Assembly: GCA_020850995.1 (NCBI GenBank)
Contig: JADZDP010000114.1
Coordinates: 1-41,854, forward strand
Direction of reading: 5' to 3'
DNA: 41,854 nt
Origin: Deltaproteobacteria bacterium
Lineage (GTDB): Bacteria > Myxococcota > UBA727 > VGSZ01
The notes under the pieces: generated by a model
Database searches by the model: none
Seen by the model: only the letters and a program-made list of their open reading frames with translations
What the model was told of the DNA's origin: nothing
Shown: piece after piece, positions 8,208-17,200 of the stretch
Position numbering within the stretch: position 1 is the stretch's first letter
Layout: every line of letters starts with the position of its first letter
Translations under genes and position numbers: made by a program

Positions 8208-8402
8208 ATGCGCGTGACCGAGTATCGCGTCGTCGAGACGCAGACCGTGACCGACGAGAGCCTGACGCGCATCCTCAACGACGAGTCCGCCAAGGGCTGG
8301 GTGTTCGACGGCATGACCTTCGTCCCCAACGAGGCCTCCAAGCGGCCGAAGATGGCCTTCGTCATCTTCGTGCGCGAGAAGGTCGTGAGCGACGACGCAT
8401 GA
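8208..8402 (+). CDS. Small DUF4177-like protein
   Basis: A 64-residue protein. The pattern TEYRVVE near the start, LNDESAKGWVFDGMTFVPN in the middle and MAFVIFVRE near the end looks like DUF4177, small cytosolic proteins of unknown function in which a Gly-Trp motif follows a short helix. GGGAGG lies about nine bases before the ATG. The stop overlaps the start of the next gene in ATGA, so the two are translationally coupled and probably act together. Function unknown. Confidence 0.75.
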   Translation: MRVTEYRVVETQTVTDESLTRILNDESAKGWVFDGMTFVPNEASKRPKMAFVIFVREKVVSDDA

Positions 8403-8971
8403 ACCTGCTCGATCCGCGGCCGCACCTGACGCCCGCGCTCGAGCGCGTGGTCCTCGATTTGTGCTTGGCGGTTCCGGAGCTGCGGGGGCTCAAGCCCGAC
8501 GCCATCCTGGTGGTCGCCTTGGCGGCACACGGCAACGCGGCGGCCAGCGTGCGCGAGCTGTCGCGCGTGGCGCGCAGCGTGAGCGTCGAAGGGCACCGGC
8601 GCGCCATCGAGCTGGGCCTGCGACCGCCCTTCTTCCTCGAGGGAGACGCCGCGCGCCGCCTGGGCACCTTGGTGCACGAGCTCTTGCACATCGATCCGGG
8701 CGACCCCACGCGCCTGTACGACCAGAACCGCCACCAGCGCACGAGCCACGCAGCCTTGGAGAAACAGGCGCGCGCGCTGGCCGCTCGCTACCTCGAGCGC
8801 ACCGACCCCACCGCGCTCTTGTGCCTGGCCCACCACGGCGAGGTGCTGATGCGCCAGTGGAAGCACCGCCCCTTCGAGACCACGCGCGGCCGCCGCTTCG
8901 ACGACGACGACGTGTTCGAGGGGCCGGTGGTGATGGAGACGCCCGCAGGCCTGCGCGGCGGGTGGTGGTAG
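8399..8971 (+). CDS. HELLH-motif putative zinc metallopeptidase-like protein
   Basis: A 190-residue protein without signal peptide or membrane segment. Residues 91-97 read LVHELLH, a zinc-metalloprotease HExxH motif with H93, E94 and H97; many His and Asp residues follow that could give the third ligand. The surroundings resemble small intracellular putative metallopeptidases found in phages and bacteria, but I cannot name the family with certainty. The C-terminal part is basic, then rich in Asp (RRFDDDDVFEG), and ends in GGWW. It overlaps the DUF4177-like gene by four bases (ATGA). The gene converges with the secreted-protein gene ending at 8983, leaving 11 bases between the stops. Substrate unknown. 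Confidence 0.7.
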   Translation: MNLLDPRPHLTPALERVVLDLCLAVPELRGLKPDAILVVALAAHGNAAASVRELSRVARSVSVEGHRRAIELGLRPPFFLEGDAARRLGTLVHELLHIDPGDPTRLYDQNRHQRTSHAALEKQARALAARYLERTDPTALLCLAHHGEVLMRQWKHRPFETTRGRRFDDDDVFEGPVVMETPAGLRGGWW

Positions 8972-8982
8972 CGCGCAACGCG

Positions 8983-10041
8983 CTACTCGCGCACCAAGGT
9001 CAGCTCACGCTCGAGGTCACCGCCGGACAGCACCAGCTTGCCCTCGGTGAGCGAGGCCGCGTAGGTGATGGTGACGTCGGCGGTGGAGGTGATGGTCAGG
9101 CGCCCCGTCGAGTAACGCCAGCGCCCGGCCAGCGGGCCGAACGCGCACGAGCCCGAGGCGGCGAGCTGCAGCCGCAGGGGCTCGGTGCTGGCCGCGTCGA
9201 CCACCTTCCAGCCGCCGATGAGCTGCTCGCGCGTCAGCGGGCCGGCCACCTTGGGGGCGGCGCCGTCACTCTTGTAGCGAGCGGCGCCCGAGCGGCGAAA
9301 GCGCATCTCGCCGACGTTGCGGTTGGCCACCGTCAGGTTGGCGCCATCGAGCACGTAGGAGAACGACTCGGGCGCCGCGCCCTGTGCGGGATAGAGCGTG
9401 AGCCCGCCGCGCTCGGCCTTGTAGCCACCGGCCAAGGGACCAAGCTTGAAGCTGCCGTCCTCTTCCAGCAGCAGATCGGTGCCGCCGTCGAGGTTGATCC
9501 AGGTGCCCACCAGCGGCGCGTTGTCGCCCTTGCCGATGACGGCCTGGTAGCTCGCCAGCATGCGATCGAGGTCGCGCGAGAACGCGCTGCGGCTCTTCTC
9601 GAGCGTCTCGAAGTGCAGCACGTGAGCGTGGCCAAAGGCGTGCAGCGCGTAGAGCTCGACGGCGCGCACGGTGGTGGCGTCGCCCGACGCGTAGACCGTG
9701 AAGGTGCGCCGCATGGCGGGCAAGAGCCCCACGCTGGTCGGCACGTCGCCGCCGGGCTTGTAGCCGAGCTCGGCGGTGAAGCCCCCCTCGAGCTCGTCGA
9801 GGGTCTGCTTGGTGGTCTCGGCGGGTTTGAGTGGGCGCACCATGACGTGCAACGAGCCGGGCACGGCGCCGACCTTCTTGCGGAAGTTCATGCCCAGCGT
9901 GTCGGCGGGGATGGGCGCCAGCTCCCAGCCGGCCTCGAGCTCGATGGTGAAGCGCTTCTTCGTATCGGTATAGGGCTTGGCGGCGGCGGGCAGCGCCACG
10001 AGCAGCGTCGTGATGGCGATGAAAGAGAGCGCGGCGCGCAT
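8983..10041 (-). CDS. Secreted protein of unknown function, coupled to the kinase gene
   Basis: A 352-residue protein with a typical signal peptide (MRAALSFIAITTLLVALPAAA) from the chosen Met. The mature part starts with KPYTDTKKRFTIELEAGWEL, which looks like the beginning of small periplasmic or lipid-binding domains; its second half holds two lipocalin-like or META-like segments (LVGTWINLDGGTDLLLEEDG and LIGGWKVVDA...SGSCAFGPLAGRWRY). These repeat the pattern 'G-W/T-W ... G-S-F/C ... L-A-G'. I do not recognise the family. An alternative start at 10086 overlaps the stop of the kinase gene as TGATG, so translation may really begin there; I chose 10041 because it gives a normal signal peptide. 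The tight link to the kinase suggests the two work together in the envelope. Confidence 0.7.
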   Translation of the reverse strand: MRAALSFIAITTLLVALPAAAKPYTDTKKRFTIELEAGWELAPIPADTLGMNFRKKVGAVPGSLHVMVRPLKPAETTKQTLDELEGGFTAELGYKPGGDVPTSVGLLPAMRRTFTVYASGDATTVRAVELYALHAFGHAHVLHFETLEKSRSAFSRDLDRMLASYQAVIGKGDNAPLVGTWINLDGGTDLLLEEDGSFKLGPLAGGYKAERGGLTLYPAQGAAPESFSYVLDGANLTVANRNVGEMRFRRSGAARYKSDGAAPKVAGPLTREQLIGGWKVVDAASTEPLRLQLAASGSCAFGPLAGRWRYSTGRLTITSTADVTITYAASLTEGKLVLSGGDLERELTLVRE

Positions 10042-10085
10042 CGGCACACCATAGACGATCGATGCGACCGCCGCATTCGCTGCCA

Positions 10086-11966
10086 TCACTCACCGAAGCG
10101 GTAGCGCAGCTCGAGCGGCTCGGCGGCTACCTCGATGGTGTGCACCTGCTCTTCGCTCTCGTGCTGCAAGCGCAGCGAATAGCTGCCGGGTACCAAGAGC
10201 AGGGGTTCGAGCGGCGTCACGCCGAGCCGCTCGTCGCCGAGCGTCACCTCGGCCCACGGCCGTACCAGGATGCGCACGCGCGTCTTGGGCAGCGCGTCGT
10301 AGCGCAGCACGTCGGCCACGGGCAGCGTCGACGCGACGCCGCGCACGGTGTCCCTCGCCGTGATGCTCGCGGTGTCGGGCGCCACGTCGACGTCGAGCGC
10401 GCCGCTGCCGAGCACTGCGTCGCCGAGGCGCCACTCGATGGTGGGCGGTGCGAGCAATTTCACGTGGCGTGGCGTCGGCGGCAGCGGCGCCGGCACGGGC
10501 ACGTCGATCATGGGCGGCGGCTTGAGCTCGACCTTCTCGGTGGGCACGGCGGCGTCCCGCGCGCCCGCGCGGCCAAGCTCCCGTCGCGCCACCAAGGCGG
10601 CGAGCACCAGCACAACCACCAAGGCGAGCAGCGCCGCCCAGCGCAGCGGCCGGAGGCCGGGCTGGTCCAGCAGGCTCGTGTTGAAGCTGCCCTCGGGCCG
10701 GTCCTCGACGGTGACGATGTGCTCGAGCGCCGGCAGTGGCGCCGAGGGCTCGGGCTCGGCGCGCGCGGGCTCGGGTCTGTGCGCCGGCGCCGCGGGCTCG
10801 CGGGCCAAGGTCTCGGTGGCGGTGCTCGACCCCTGTTCGTCGGGGCTGCTGGCGGGCTCGATGGGGGCCGGCTCCACCAGCGTGCGTTCGATGTCCGACA
10901 CCTTCTGCTCGTCGGGCAGCGTGCGCACGCGCTGCGACTTGCGCGGGTCGGTGCTAGCTGCGGGCTCGTCGGAGCGCAGCTCCTCGTGGGGCTTGTCCGC
11001 GGGCACCACCTGCAATGCTGGTGGTCGGCCCAGCTCGGCCGAGCGCGCTAGCGCGGCCAGGCGCGGCAGCGGCGCTGTGCCCTGGCGTCCGATCGGCACG
11101 GCGTCGCGCAGGGCGTCGACGAAGTCGCCGCACGACGAGAAGCGTTGCTCCCGATCGCGGGCGAGCGCGCGCGCCAGCACCTCGTCGATGCCGGCGGGGA
11201 GCCCTGCGACGCGGCCCGACACCGGCGGCACGGGCGCGTGCTGGATCGCGTGCAAGGTGGCCGCGACGTTGTCGCGCTCGAAGGGACAGCTCCCCGCGAA
11301 CATCCACCACGCGACCGTGGCGAGCGCGTACTGATCCACGCGTTTGTCGACGATGACGTTGCCGGCCACTTGCTCCGGCGCGAGGAAGGCCGCCTTCCCC
11401 TTGAGCAAGCCGACGCGCGTCAGGCGGCCGTCGCCCATGTGCTTGGCCAGGCCGAAGTCGATGAGCTTGACCATGCCGTCGCGGGTGACGAACAGGTTGT
11501 CGGGGCTGACGTCGCGGTGCACCAGCCCTGGGCCGCCGGTGTCGGGGTCGATCGCGCCGTGCACGTAGTCGAGGGCGCGCGCTGCGCTCGTCAGGATCTC
11601 GCAGGTGAGCCACGCGCTGTCGGGCTCGCGCCGCAACCACGGCGTCACGCGCTCGACGCTGGCGCCTTGCAGCAGCTCCATGATCAGCATCGGGTTGTCA
11701 TCGGCGTCGGCGAGCAGCTCGTAGGTGGTGACGATGTTCGGGTGGAAGAGCGCGCGCGCGATGCGGGCCTCGCGCTCGAACATCTGCACCGCGAGCTCGG
11801 CGGTGCCGGGCTTGACCTTGCAGCGCTTGATCGCGACGGGCGTGCCGCTGCGCAGGTCGCGGCCCACGAAGACCTCGGCCATGCCGCCCTCGGCGAGGCG
11901 CTGCTCGACCTGGTAGGCGCCGAGGCGGTCGCCGGGGCGCAGCTCGCGACGCAGCTTGGGCGGCAC
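10086..11966 (-). CDS. Ser/Thr protein kinase with transmembrane segment and PEGA-like domain
   Basis: A 626-residue eukaryote-like kinase of the type abundant in myxobacteria. Residues about 17-285 are the kinase domain: glycine loop GGMAEVFVG at 28-35, Lys47 (VAIK), Glu66, catalytic HRDVSPDN at 150-157 with D152 and N157, DFG at 170-172 and APEQ at 197-199. All catalytic residues are intact, so it should be active. About 290-435 is an acidic, Pro/Glu-rich linker, 436-458 a membrane helix, and the last 120 residues an extracytoplasmic part with a PEGA-like repeat (RILVRPWAEVTLGDERLG followed by PGSYSLRLQHE). PEGA domains are thought to be envelope sensing or anchoring modules. The start is GTG with no Shine-Dalgarno; a TAGTCT box ends six bases upstream, suggesting a leaderless message. 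The signal sensed and the targets are unknown. Confidence 0.93.
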   Translation of the reverse strand: MPPKLRRELRPGDRLGAYQVEQRLAEGGMAEVFVGRDLRSGTPVAIKRCKVKPGTAELAVQMFEREARIARALFHPNIVTTYELLADADDNPMLIMELLQGASVERVTPWLRREPDSAWLTCEILTSAARALDYVHGAIDPDTGGPGLVHRDVSPDNLFVTRDGMVKLIDFGLAKHMGDGRLTRVGLLKGKAAFLAPEQVAGNVIVDKRVDQYALATVAWWMFAGSCPFERDNVAATLHAIQHAPVPPVSGRVAGLPAGIDEVLARALARDREQRFSSCGDFVDALRDAVPIGRQGTAPLPRLAALARSAELGRPPALQVVPADKPHEELRSDEPAASTDPRKSQRVRTLPDEQKVSDIERTLVEPAPIEPASSPDEQGSSTATETLAREPAAPAHRPEPARAEPEPSAPLPALEHIVTVEDRPEGSFNTSLLDQPGLRPLRWAALLALVVVLVLAALVARRELGRAGARDAAVPTEKVELKPPPMIDVPVPAPLPPTPRHVKLLAPPTIEWRLGDAVLGSGALDVDVAPDTASITARDTVRGVASTLPVADVLRYDALPKTRVRILVRPWAEVTLGDERLGVTPLEPLLLVPGSYSLRLQHESEEQVHTIEVAAEPLELRYRFGE

Positions 11967-11972
11967 GGAACG

Positions 11973-11981
11973 AGACTACAC
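11973..11981 (-). promoter_or_regulatory. Putative -10 element of the kinase gene
   Basis: On the minus strand GTGTAGTCT reads as a TGnTAnnnT-like -10 box with its hexamer (11973-11978) ending six bases before the GTG start. No -35 match was found and there is no Shine-Dalgarno. It belongs to the recurrent set described in the findings. Confidence 0.35.
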
Positions 11982-12085
11982 CGTCGGCTGACCGGTACGA
12001 CGAGGTAGGTCATCCCGCGTGCGCCGGGGGCGCATCGCCCGATACTCGGTCGATCGTCCGAGGCGATCGCTGGGCCTGCCGCCGC

Positions 12086-12091
12086 TATCCT
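12086..12091 (+). promoter_or_regulatory. Putative -10 element of the secreted TPR-like gene
   Basis: TATCCT within CGCTATCCT ends ten bases before the ATG at 12102. The intervening sequence has no Shine-Dalgarno. No good -35 hexamer is visible. Confidence 0.35.
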
Positions 12092-12101
12092 TGGTTGGTC
12101 C

Positions 12102-12971
12102 ATGGCACCCTTGTTCGTCCTCCTCTTGGCCTTCTCGGCGCCGGCAGCGTCCGGTCTGCCCGAGGAGGGCATGCGGGCCTACGAGGACATGGACCTCGAC
12201 GCGGCGCGGGATGCCTTCACCAAGGCGCAGCGCGCGGCGCCCGCCCGCGAGCGCCCGCGCCTCGAGCTGTGGCTCGGCATCATCGAGCTCGAGCGCGGCA
12301 ACGAGGCCGCCGCCCGTCGCTGGTTGCGCTCGGCGCTGCAGGCGAGCCCCGGCCTCGCCGTGCCATCGTCGGTTTCGCCCAAGGTGCGCACGCTCGTGGA
12401 GGAGCTGCGGCCCGCGGTGAAGGCCACCCGCCAGACACGGGCGGCCGGCCGCGCGCGGGCGAGCTCGGCGCCACCGCCGACGATCGCCGCCACCGCGCCC
12501 GCGCTGCCGCCACCTGTGCCGCCGCCGCCCGCGCCGCCGCCACCAGCGCCACCACCGCCTCAGCAGAGCGCCGAGCCCGTGGCAGAGACCGTCGCCTCGC
12601 TCACCACCCCGGCGCCGCCGCCCATGCAGGTGGCGAACCCGGCGGCGCCGGCCGCACCGGCCCCCGCGCCCGAGGCGCCGCTCGCGACGACCTCGACGGT
12701 GGCGCCGCTGCCTTCGCCGATGCTGCTCGCCGGCGCCGGCGCCGGCGTGCTGGCCGTCGGCGCTGTCGGCGGCGGCGTCGTGCTCGGCGCCTTTGCGGCG
12801 CAGGCCGCCGCCGATGCCGAGGGCGAGGCCCGCGCCGTCGACGCCACCGCGCGCTACCAGTGGGCCAACGCGACCGCCTGGCTCGCCAACGGCATGTACG
12901 CGCTCGGCGCCGTGAGCGCCGCCGTGGGCGTCGGCTGCGCCACGGTGGCGCTGGCGGGAGCCGCCGAGTGA
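12102..12971 (+). CDS. Secreted TPR-like protein with Pro-rich linker and C-terminal membrane segments
   Basis: A 289-residue protein. Residues 1-17 are a short signal peptide. Residues about 19-100 contain tetratricopeptide-like helices (GMRAYEDMDLDAARDAFTKA and ELWLGIIELERGNEAAARRW), followed by a linker of about 80 residues made mostly of Pro and Ala. The C-terminal 80 residues have two hydrophobic stretches rich in Gly/Ala/Val. Proteins of this layout are common in myxobacteria and are mostly uncharacterised. The next gene starts on GTG inside its stop (GTGA), so it is co-translated with the lectin lipoprotein. It is divergent from the kinase gene; the 135 bases between them must hold both promoters. 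Role unknown. Confidence 0.8.
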   Translation: MAPLFVLLLAFSAPAASGLPEEGMRAYEDMDLDAARDAFTKAQRAAPARERPRLELWLGIIELERGNEAAARRWLRSALQASPGLAVPSSVSPKVRTLVEELRPAVKATRQTRAAGRARASSAPPPTIAATAPALPPPVPPPPAPPPPAPPPPQQSAEPVAETVASLTTPAPPPMQVANPAAPAAPAPAPEAPLATTSTVAPLPSPMLLAGAGAGVLAVGAVGGGVVLGAFAAQAAADAEGEARAVDATARYQWANATAWLANGMYALGAVSAAVGVGCATVALAGAAE

Positions 12972-14107
12972 GCGCGCCCCTCCGGGCGCTCGCGGTGGTG
13001 CTGCCCATCTCTCTATGCGCGTGTTTCCTTGCGCGCCCGAACCTCGACGGCAAGCTGTGCTCGTCGGACGGCGAGTGCGGCGAGGGCTTGGTGTGCGCCG
13101 ACGGCGTTTGTCAGGCGCCCGGGGCCGCCGAGGGTGAAGGGGAGGGCGAAGCGGGTGAAGGGGAGGGCGAAGGCGAAGGGGAGGGCGAAGGCGAAGGGGA
13201 GGGTGAAGGCGAAGGGGAGGGCGAGGGCGAAGGGGAGGGTGAAGGCGAAGGGGAGGGTGAAGGGGAGGGGGAGCGTCCCTTCGAGCTCTGGGCGCCGGCG
13301 CAGCCCGACGCTGGCACCGGCCAGAATTGCCTGGGCATGCTCTACGACAGCACCAAGGATCGCACCTGGCGCGATCGAGGCTGCGGCGAGCTCTTGCCCT
13401 TCGTCTGCCAGGGGCTCACCCAGACGCCGGCCGCCTGCACCAGCGTCGAGGTCGGCCGCCCGCTGGCCTTCTGCCCCACGCTGACCGCCTTCGACGACGC
13501 CCAAGCCGTGTGCGCAGGCGCCGGTGGCAGCTTGCTGCGCGTCGTTGACCTCGACGACAACCGCGCCGTGGTTGCCGCCGCCGCCGCCGCCTTCCCCGCC
13601 GAGCCCGGCGCCATGTTCTTGGGCGCCCACGATCGCGAGGTGGAGGGCCAGTTCCGCTGGCTCGACGGCGACGCCTTGTTCACGCCTGGTGCCTATTCGC
13701 CATGGGACAGCAACAGCCCCAACGGCGCCGACGATGAGGACTGCCTGGAGCTCAGCCTCGATGCCAACGAGGACGGCGAGTGGAGCGACTGCGACTGCAC
13801 GGATGTTCAGCCCTACGTCTGTTCCCTCGACCCGGCCGGTGAGCTCGCCGGCTGCACCAACGTCGACGTCGACGGGCGGCGCTTCGCCGTGTGCCCGGCG
13901 ACCGCGACGGCGCTGGCGGCCGCCGCCGCATGCGCGGGCGCCGGCGGCACGCTGGCGCGTATCGCCACCGAGGCGGAGCAAGATGCCCTCGTCACCGCCG
14001 CCAAGGCCCTGATGACGGTGGACGCCTTCATCGGCGGCAGCGACACCGAGGTCGAGGAGGTCTGGCGCTGGCCCGACGGTGCGATCTTCGACGACCTGCG
14101 CCTGTGA
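12968..14107 (+). CDS. Lipoprotein with Gly-Glu linker and permuted C-type lectin-like domains
   Basis: A 379-residue protein starting on GTG that overlaps the previous stop. The signal peptide ends in a lipobox-like LCAC (C19). A short Cys-rich segment (CSSDGECGEGLVC) is followed by a Gly-Glu linker at residues 55-102. Then come C-type lectin-like (CTLD) pieces in odd order: 104-146 is the second half of a CTLD (WAPAQPDAG, WRDRGCGE, PFVC), about 155-287 a complete CTLD (FCPTLTAFDDAQAVC, FRWLDGD, WSDCDC, PYVCS), and 290-379 only the first half of another, stopping after WPDGAIFDDLRL. The first half-domain has a QPD motif and WxD, as in galactose-binding lectins; sugar binding is inference. 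The gene may be a true circular permutation or a truncated remnant. It should sit on the cell surface or outer membrane. Confidence 0.82.
   Translation: MSAPLRALAVVLPISLCACFLARPNLDGKLCSSDGECGEGLVCADGVCQAPGAAEGEGEGEAGEGEGEGEGEGEGEGEGEGEGEGEGEGEGEGEGEGEGEGERPFELWAPAQPDAGTGQNCLGMLYDSTKDRTWRDRGCGELLPFVCQGLTQTPAACTSVEVGRPLAFCPTLTAFDDAQAVCAGAGGSLLRVVDLDDNRAVVAAAAAAFPAEPGAMFLGAHDREVEGQFRWLDGDALFTPGAYSPWDSNSPNGADDEDCLELSLDANEDGEWSDCDCTDVQPYVCSLDPAGELAGCTNVDVDGRRFAVCPATATALAAAAACAGAGGTLARIATEAEQDALVTAAKALMTVDAFIGGSDTEVEEVWRWPDGAIFDDLRL
13130..13273 (+). repeat. Gly-Glu coding repeat (12-base unit GGCGAAGGGGAG, varied)
   Basis: About 48 codons alternate Gly and Glu, using a basic 12-base unit with frequent GGC/GGT/GGG and GAA/GAG changes; one GCG interrupts it near the start. 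The reading frame is kept while synonymous positions vary, which speaks for selection on an acidic flexible linker. Such tracts are prone to length change by slippage and to assembly error. Confidence 0.9.
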
Positions 14108-14210
14108 TGGCGGCCGGTGCTGGGCAGGGGCGGGCCAGGCGCAGGGGGGACCGGCTTTCGCTACCCTCCACTGTCGCGCTACGCGTCCGTTTCAACGCCG
14201 AGCTTGCCCC

Positions 14211-17200
14211 ATGACCACCGCCGCCGTCGCATCGCCCCAGGCCACCGACACCTTCACGCTGCGCCACAAGGTGCGCTTCGTGACCGCGGCCTCCCTGTTC
14301 GACGGCCACGACGCCGCCATCCAGATCATGCGGCGGGTGCTGCAGCAGGAGGGCGCCGAGGTCATCCACCTGGGCCACGATCGCTCCGTGCAAGACGTCG
14401 TCGACGCCGCCGTGGCGGAAGACGCGCAGGGCATCGCGGTCTCGTCGTACCAGGGCGGGCACGTCGAGTACTTCACGTACATGCTCGAGCTGCTCAAGGA
14501 GCGCGGCGCCGGGCACGTGAAGGTGTACGGCGGCGGCGGCGGTGTCATCGTCCCCGACGAGATCCGCCTGCTCGAGAGCCGCGGCGTGGCCAAGATCTTC
14601 TCGCCCGAGGACGGCCGCCGCATGGGCCTGGTGGGCATGATCCGCCACATGCTGATCGAGTGCGATCGCCTGCCGGGCGCGCTCACGGCGCGCCTGCCCG
14701 AGAAGCTCTCGACGGAGCACCCCGCGACCTTGGCGCGCGCCATCACCACGCTCGAGCTGGGTCACGACGAGGACGCACCGCCCGACGCGCGCCAGGCGGC
14801 GCTGACCTTGCGCGCCGACGTGGAGCGGCAGCGCGCGCAGCTCGTGAACGCCGCGCCCGTGGTGGGCTTCACCGGCACCGGCGGCGCCGGCAAGAGCTCC
14901 CTCATCGACGAGGTGCTGCTGCGTTTCTTGGCCGCGTTCCCCGACAAGCGCGCGGCCGTGCTGTCGGTCGACCCCACACGACGACGCACGGGCGGCGCGC
15001 TGCTCGGCGATCGCATTCGCATGAACGCGTCGAGGAACCCGCGGGTGTTCGTGCGCTCCTTGGCAACGCGACGCGCGCACTCGGCCACCTCACCGGCGGT
15101 GAAAGACGCGCTCGCGCTGCTGCAGCTGTGCGGCGTCGATCTGATCATCCTCGAGACCGCGGGCATCGGCCAGAGCGACTCGGCGGTGGCCGACCTCGTC
15201 GACACCAGTGTGTACGTCATGACGCCCGAGTACGGCGCGCCCAGCCAGCTCGACAAGATCGACATGCTCGACTTCGCCGACCTGGTGGTCATCAACAAGA
15301 GCGACAAGCGCGGCGCCCAAGACGCGCTGCGCGACGTGCGCAAGGTCGTGCAGCGCAATCGCAAGCTGTTCGACCAGCCCGCCGAGGCCATGCCGGTGTT
15401 CGCTACGGCCGCGCACCGCTTCCACGACCGCGGCACCAACGCGCTATTCAACGCGCTGGTCTCGCGCCTGAACCAGCGTCAGGCGGGGCGCTTCGTGGCC
15501 GCGCCGCTCGTCGAGGGTGAGCCCGCGCAGGGCGCGCTCATCCCCGCGCCGCGCACGCGTTACCTCGGGGAGATCGCCGACACCGTGCGCGCGCGGCGCG
15601 CCCACGTGGAGGCGCAGGCGTTGCTCGCCGAGCGGGCCCACGCATGCCAACGCGCGGCCGCCGAGCTGCCCGCGGGCGATCCCGCGCGCGCGCAGCTCAC
15701 CACGCGCGCGCAACAGCTCCACGGCGAGATGGACGCCGAGGCGCGCGCCGTGGTGGACGGCTGGGACGACCTCGCCAAGAGCGTGACCGCACCGCGTCAC
15801 AGCTACACGGTGCGTGGCAAAGAGATCCACGTCGACAACTACGGCAGCACCCTGGCGGGCACGGCGATCCCCAAGGTGGCGCTGCCGCCGCTGCGCGACG
15901 CGGGCGCGCGCGTGCGCTTCGCCATGCGCGAGGGTGTTCCCGGCGCCTTCCCGTACACGGCGGGCGTGTTCCCGTACAAGCGCGCCGGAGAAGATCCCAC
16001 GCGCATGTTCGCCGGCGAGGGCACGCCGGAGCGCACCAACCGCCGCTTCCACTACGTGTCGGCGGGGCAGCCGGCCGTGCGCTTGTCGACGGCCTTCGAC
16101 TCGGCGACGCTGTACGGCCAAGACCCGCACGAGCGGCCCGACATCTACGGCAAGGTCGGCAACTCCGGCGTGTCGGTGTGCTGCTTGGATGACGCCAAGC
16201 GTTTGTACTCGGGCTTCGACCTGTGCGCGCCGTCCACGTCGGTGTCCATGACCATCAACGGCCCGGCGCCTACCATGCTCGCGTTCTTCATGAACGCGGC
16301 CATCGACGCGGCCATCGAGCGGCGCCTCAAGCGCGAGGGCTCGTGGACCGGCACCGAGCGCAAGGTCGACGCGTGGTTCGCCGCGCGCGGCCAGGCGCGC
16401 CCGCGCTACCGCGGCGAGCTGCCCGCCGGCCACGACGGCAACGGCCTGGGCTTCTTGGGCGTATCCGCCGATCGCATCGTGGACCGCGCGCTCTACGACG
16501 AGGTGAAGCGCCAGGTGCTCACCACGGTGCGCGGCACGGTGCAGGCCGACATCCTCAAAGAGGACCAGGCACAGAACACCTGCATCTTCTCGAGCGAATT
16601 CGCGCTGCGCATGATGGGCGACGTGCAGCAGTTCTTCGTGGAGAACGGCGTACAGAATTTCTACAGCGTCAGCATCAGCGGCTATCACATCGCCGAGGCC
16701 GGGGCGAACCCGGTGACGCAGCTCGCGTTCACGCTGGCCAACGGCTTCACGCTCGTCGAGTACTACCGCGCGCGCGGCATGAAGGTGGACGACTTCGCGC
16801 CCAACCTGAGCTTCTTCTTCAGTAACGGCCTCGACGCCGAGTACGCCGTCATCGGACGCGTGGCGCGCCGCATCTGGTCGGTGGCGATGCGCGATTTGTA
16901 CGGCGCCAACGAGCGCAGCCAGAAGCTCAAGTACCACATCCAAACCTCGGGCCGGTCGCTGCACGCGCAGGAGATGGCCTTCAACGACATCCGCACCACG
17001 CTGCAGGCGCTCTACGCCATCGCCGACAACTGCAACTCGCTGCACACCAACGCGTACGACGAGGCCGTCACCACGCCCACGGAAGAGAGCGTGCGGCGCG
17101 CCATCGCCATCCAGCTCATCATCAACCGCGAGCTCGGCTATGCGAAGAACGAGAACCCGCTGCAGGGCAGCGCCTTCATCGAGCGGCTCACCGACGTGGT

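Noticed and set aside
3987..8402. A 1471-codon open frame on the plus strand across the TonB receptor and PilZ-AMIN genes
   Set aside because: It is a shadow frame of very GC-rich antisense genes; the translation has no domain pattern and is full of His/Ala/Val-rich runs. Only its last 64 codons (8208-8402) look real.
14162..14167. TACCCT in CGCTACCCT before icmF as another leaderless -10
   Set aside because: It lies more than 40 bases before the ATG and has no -35, so it does not belong to the close-box class.
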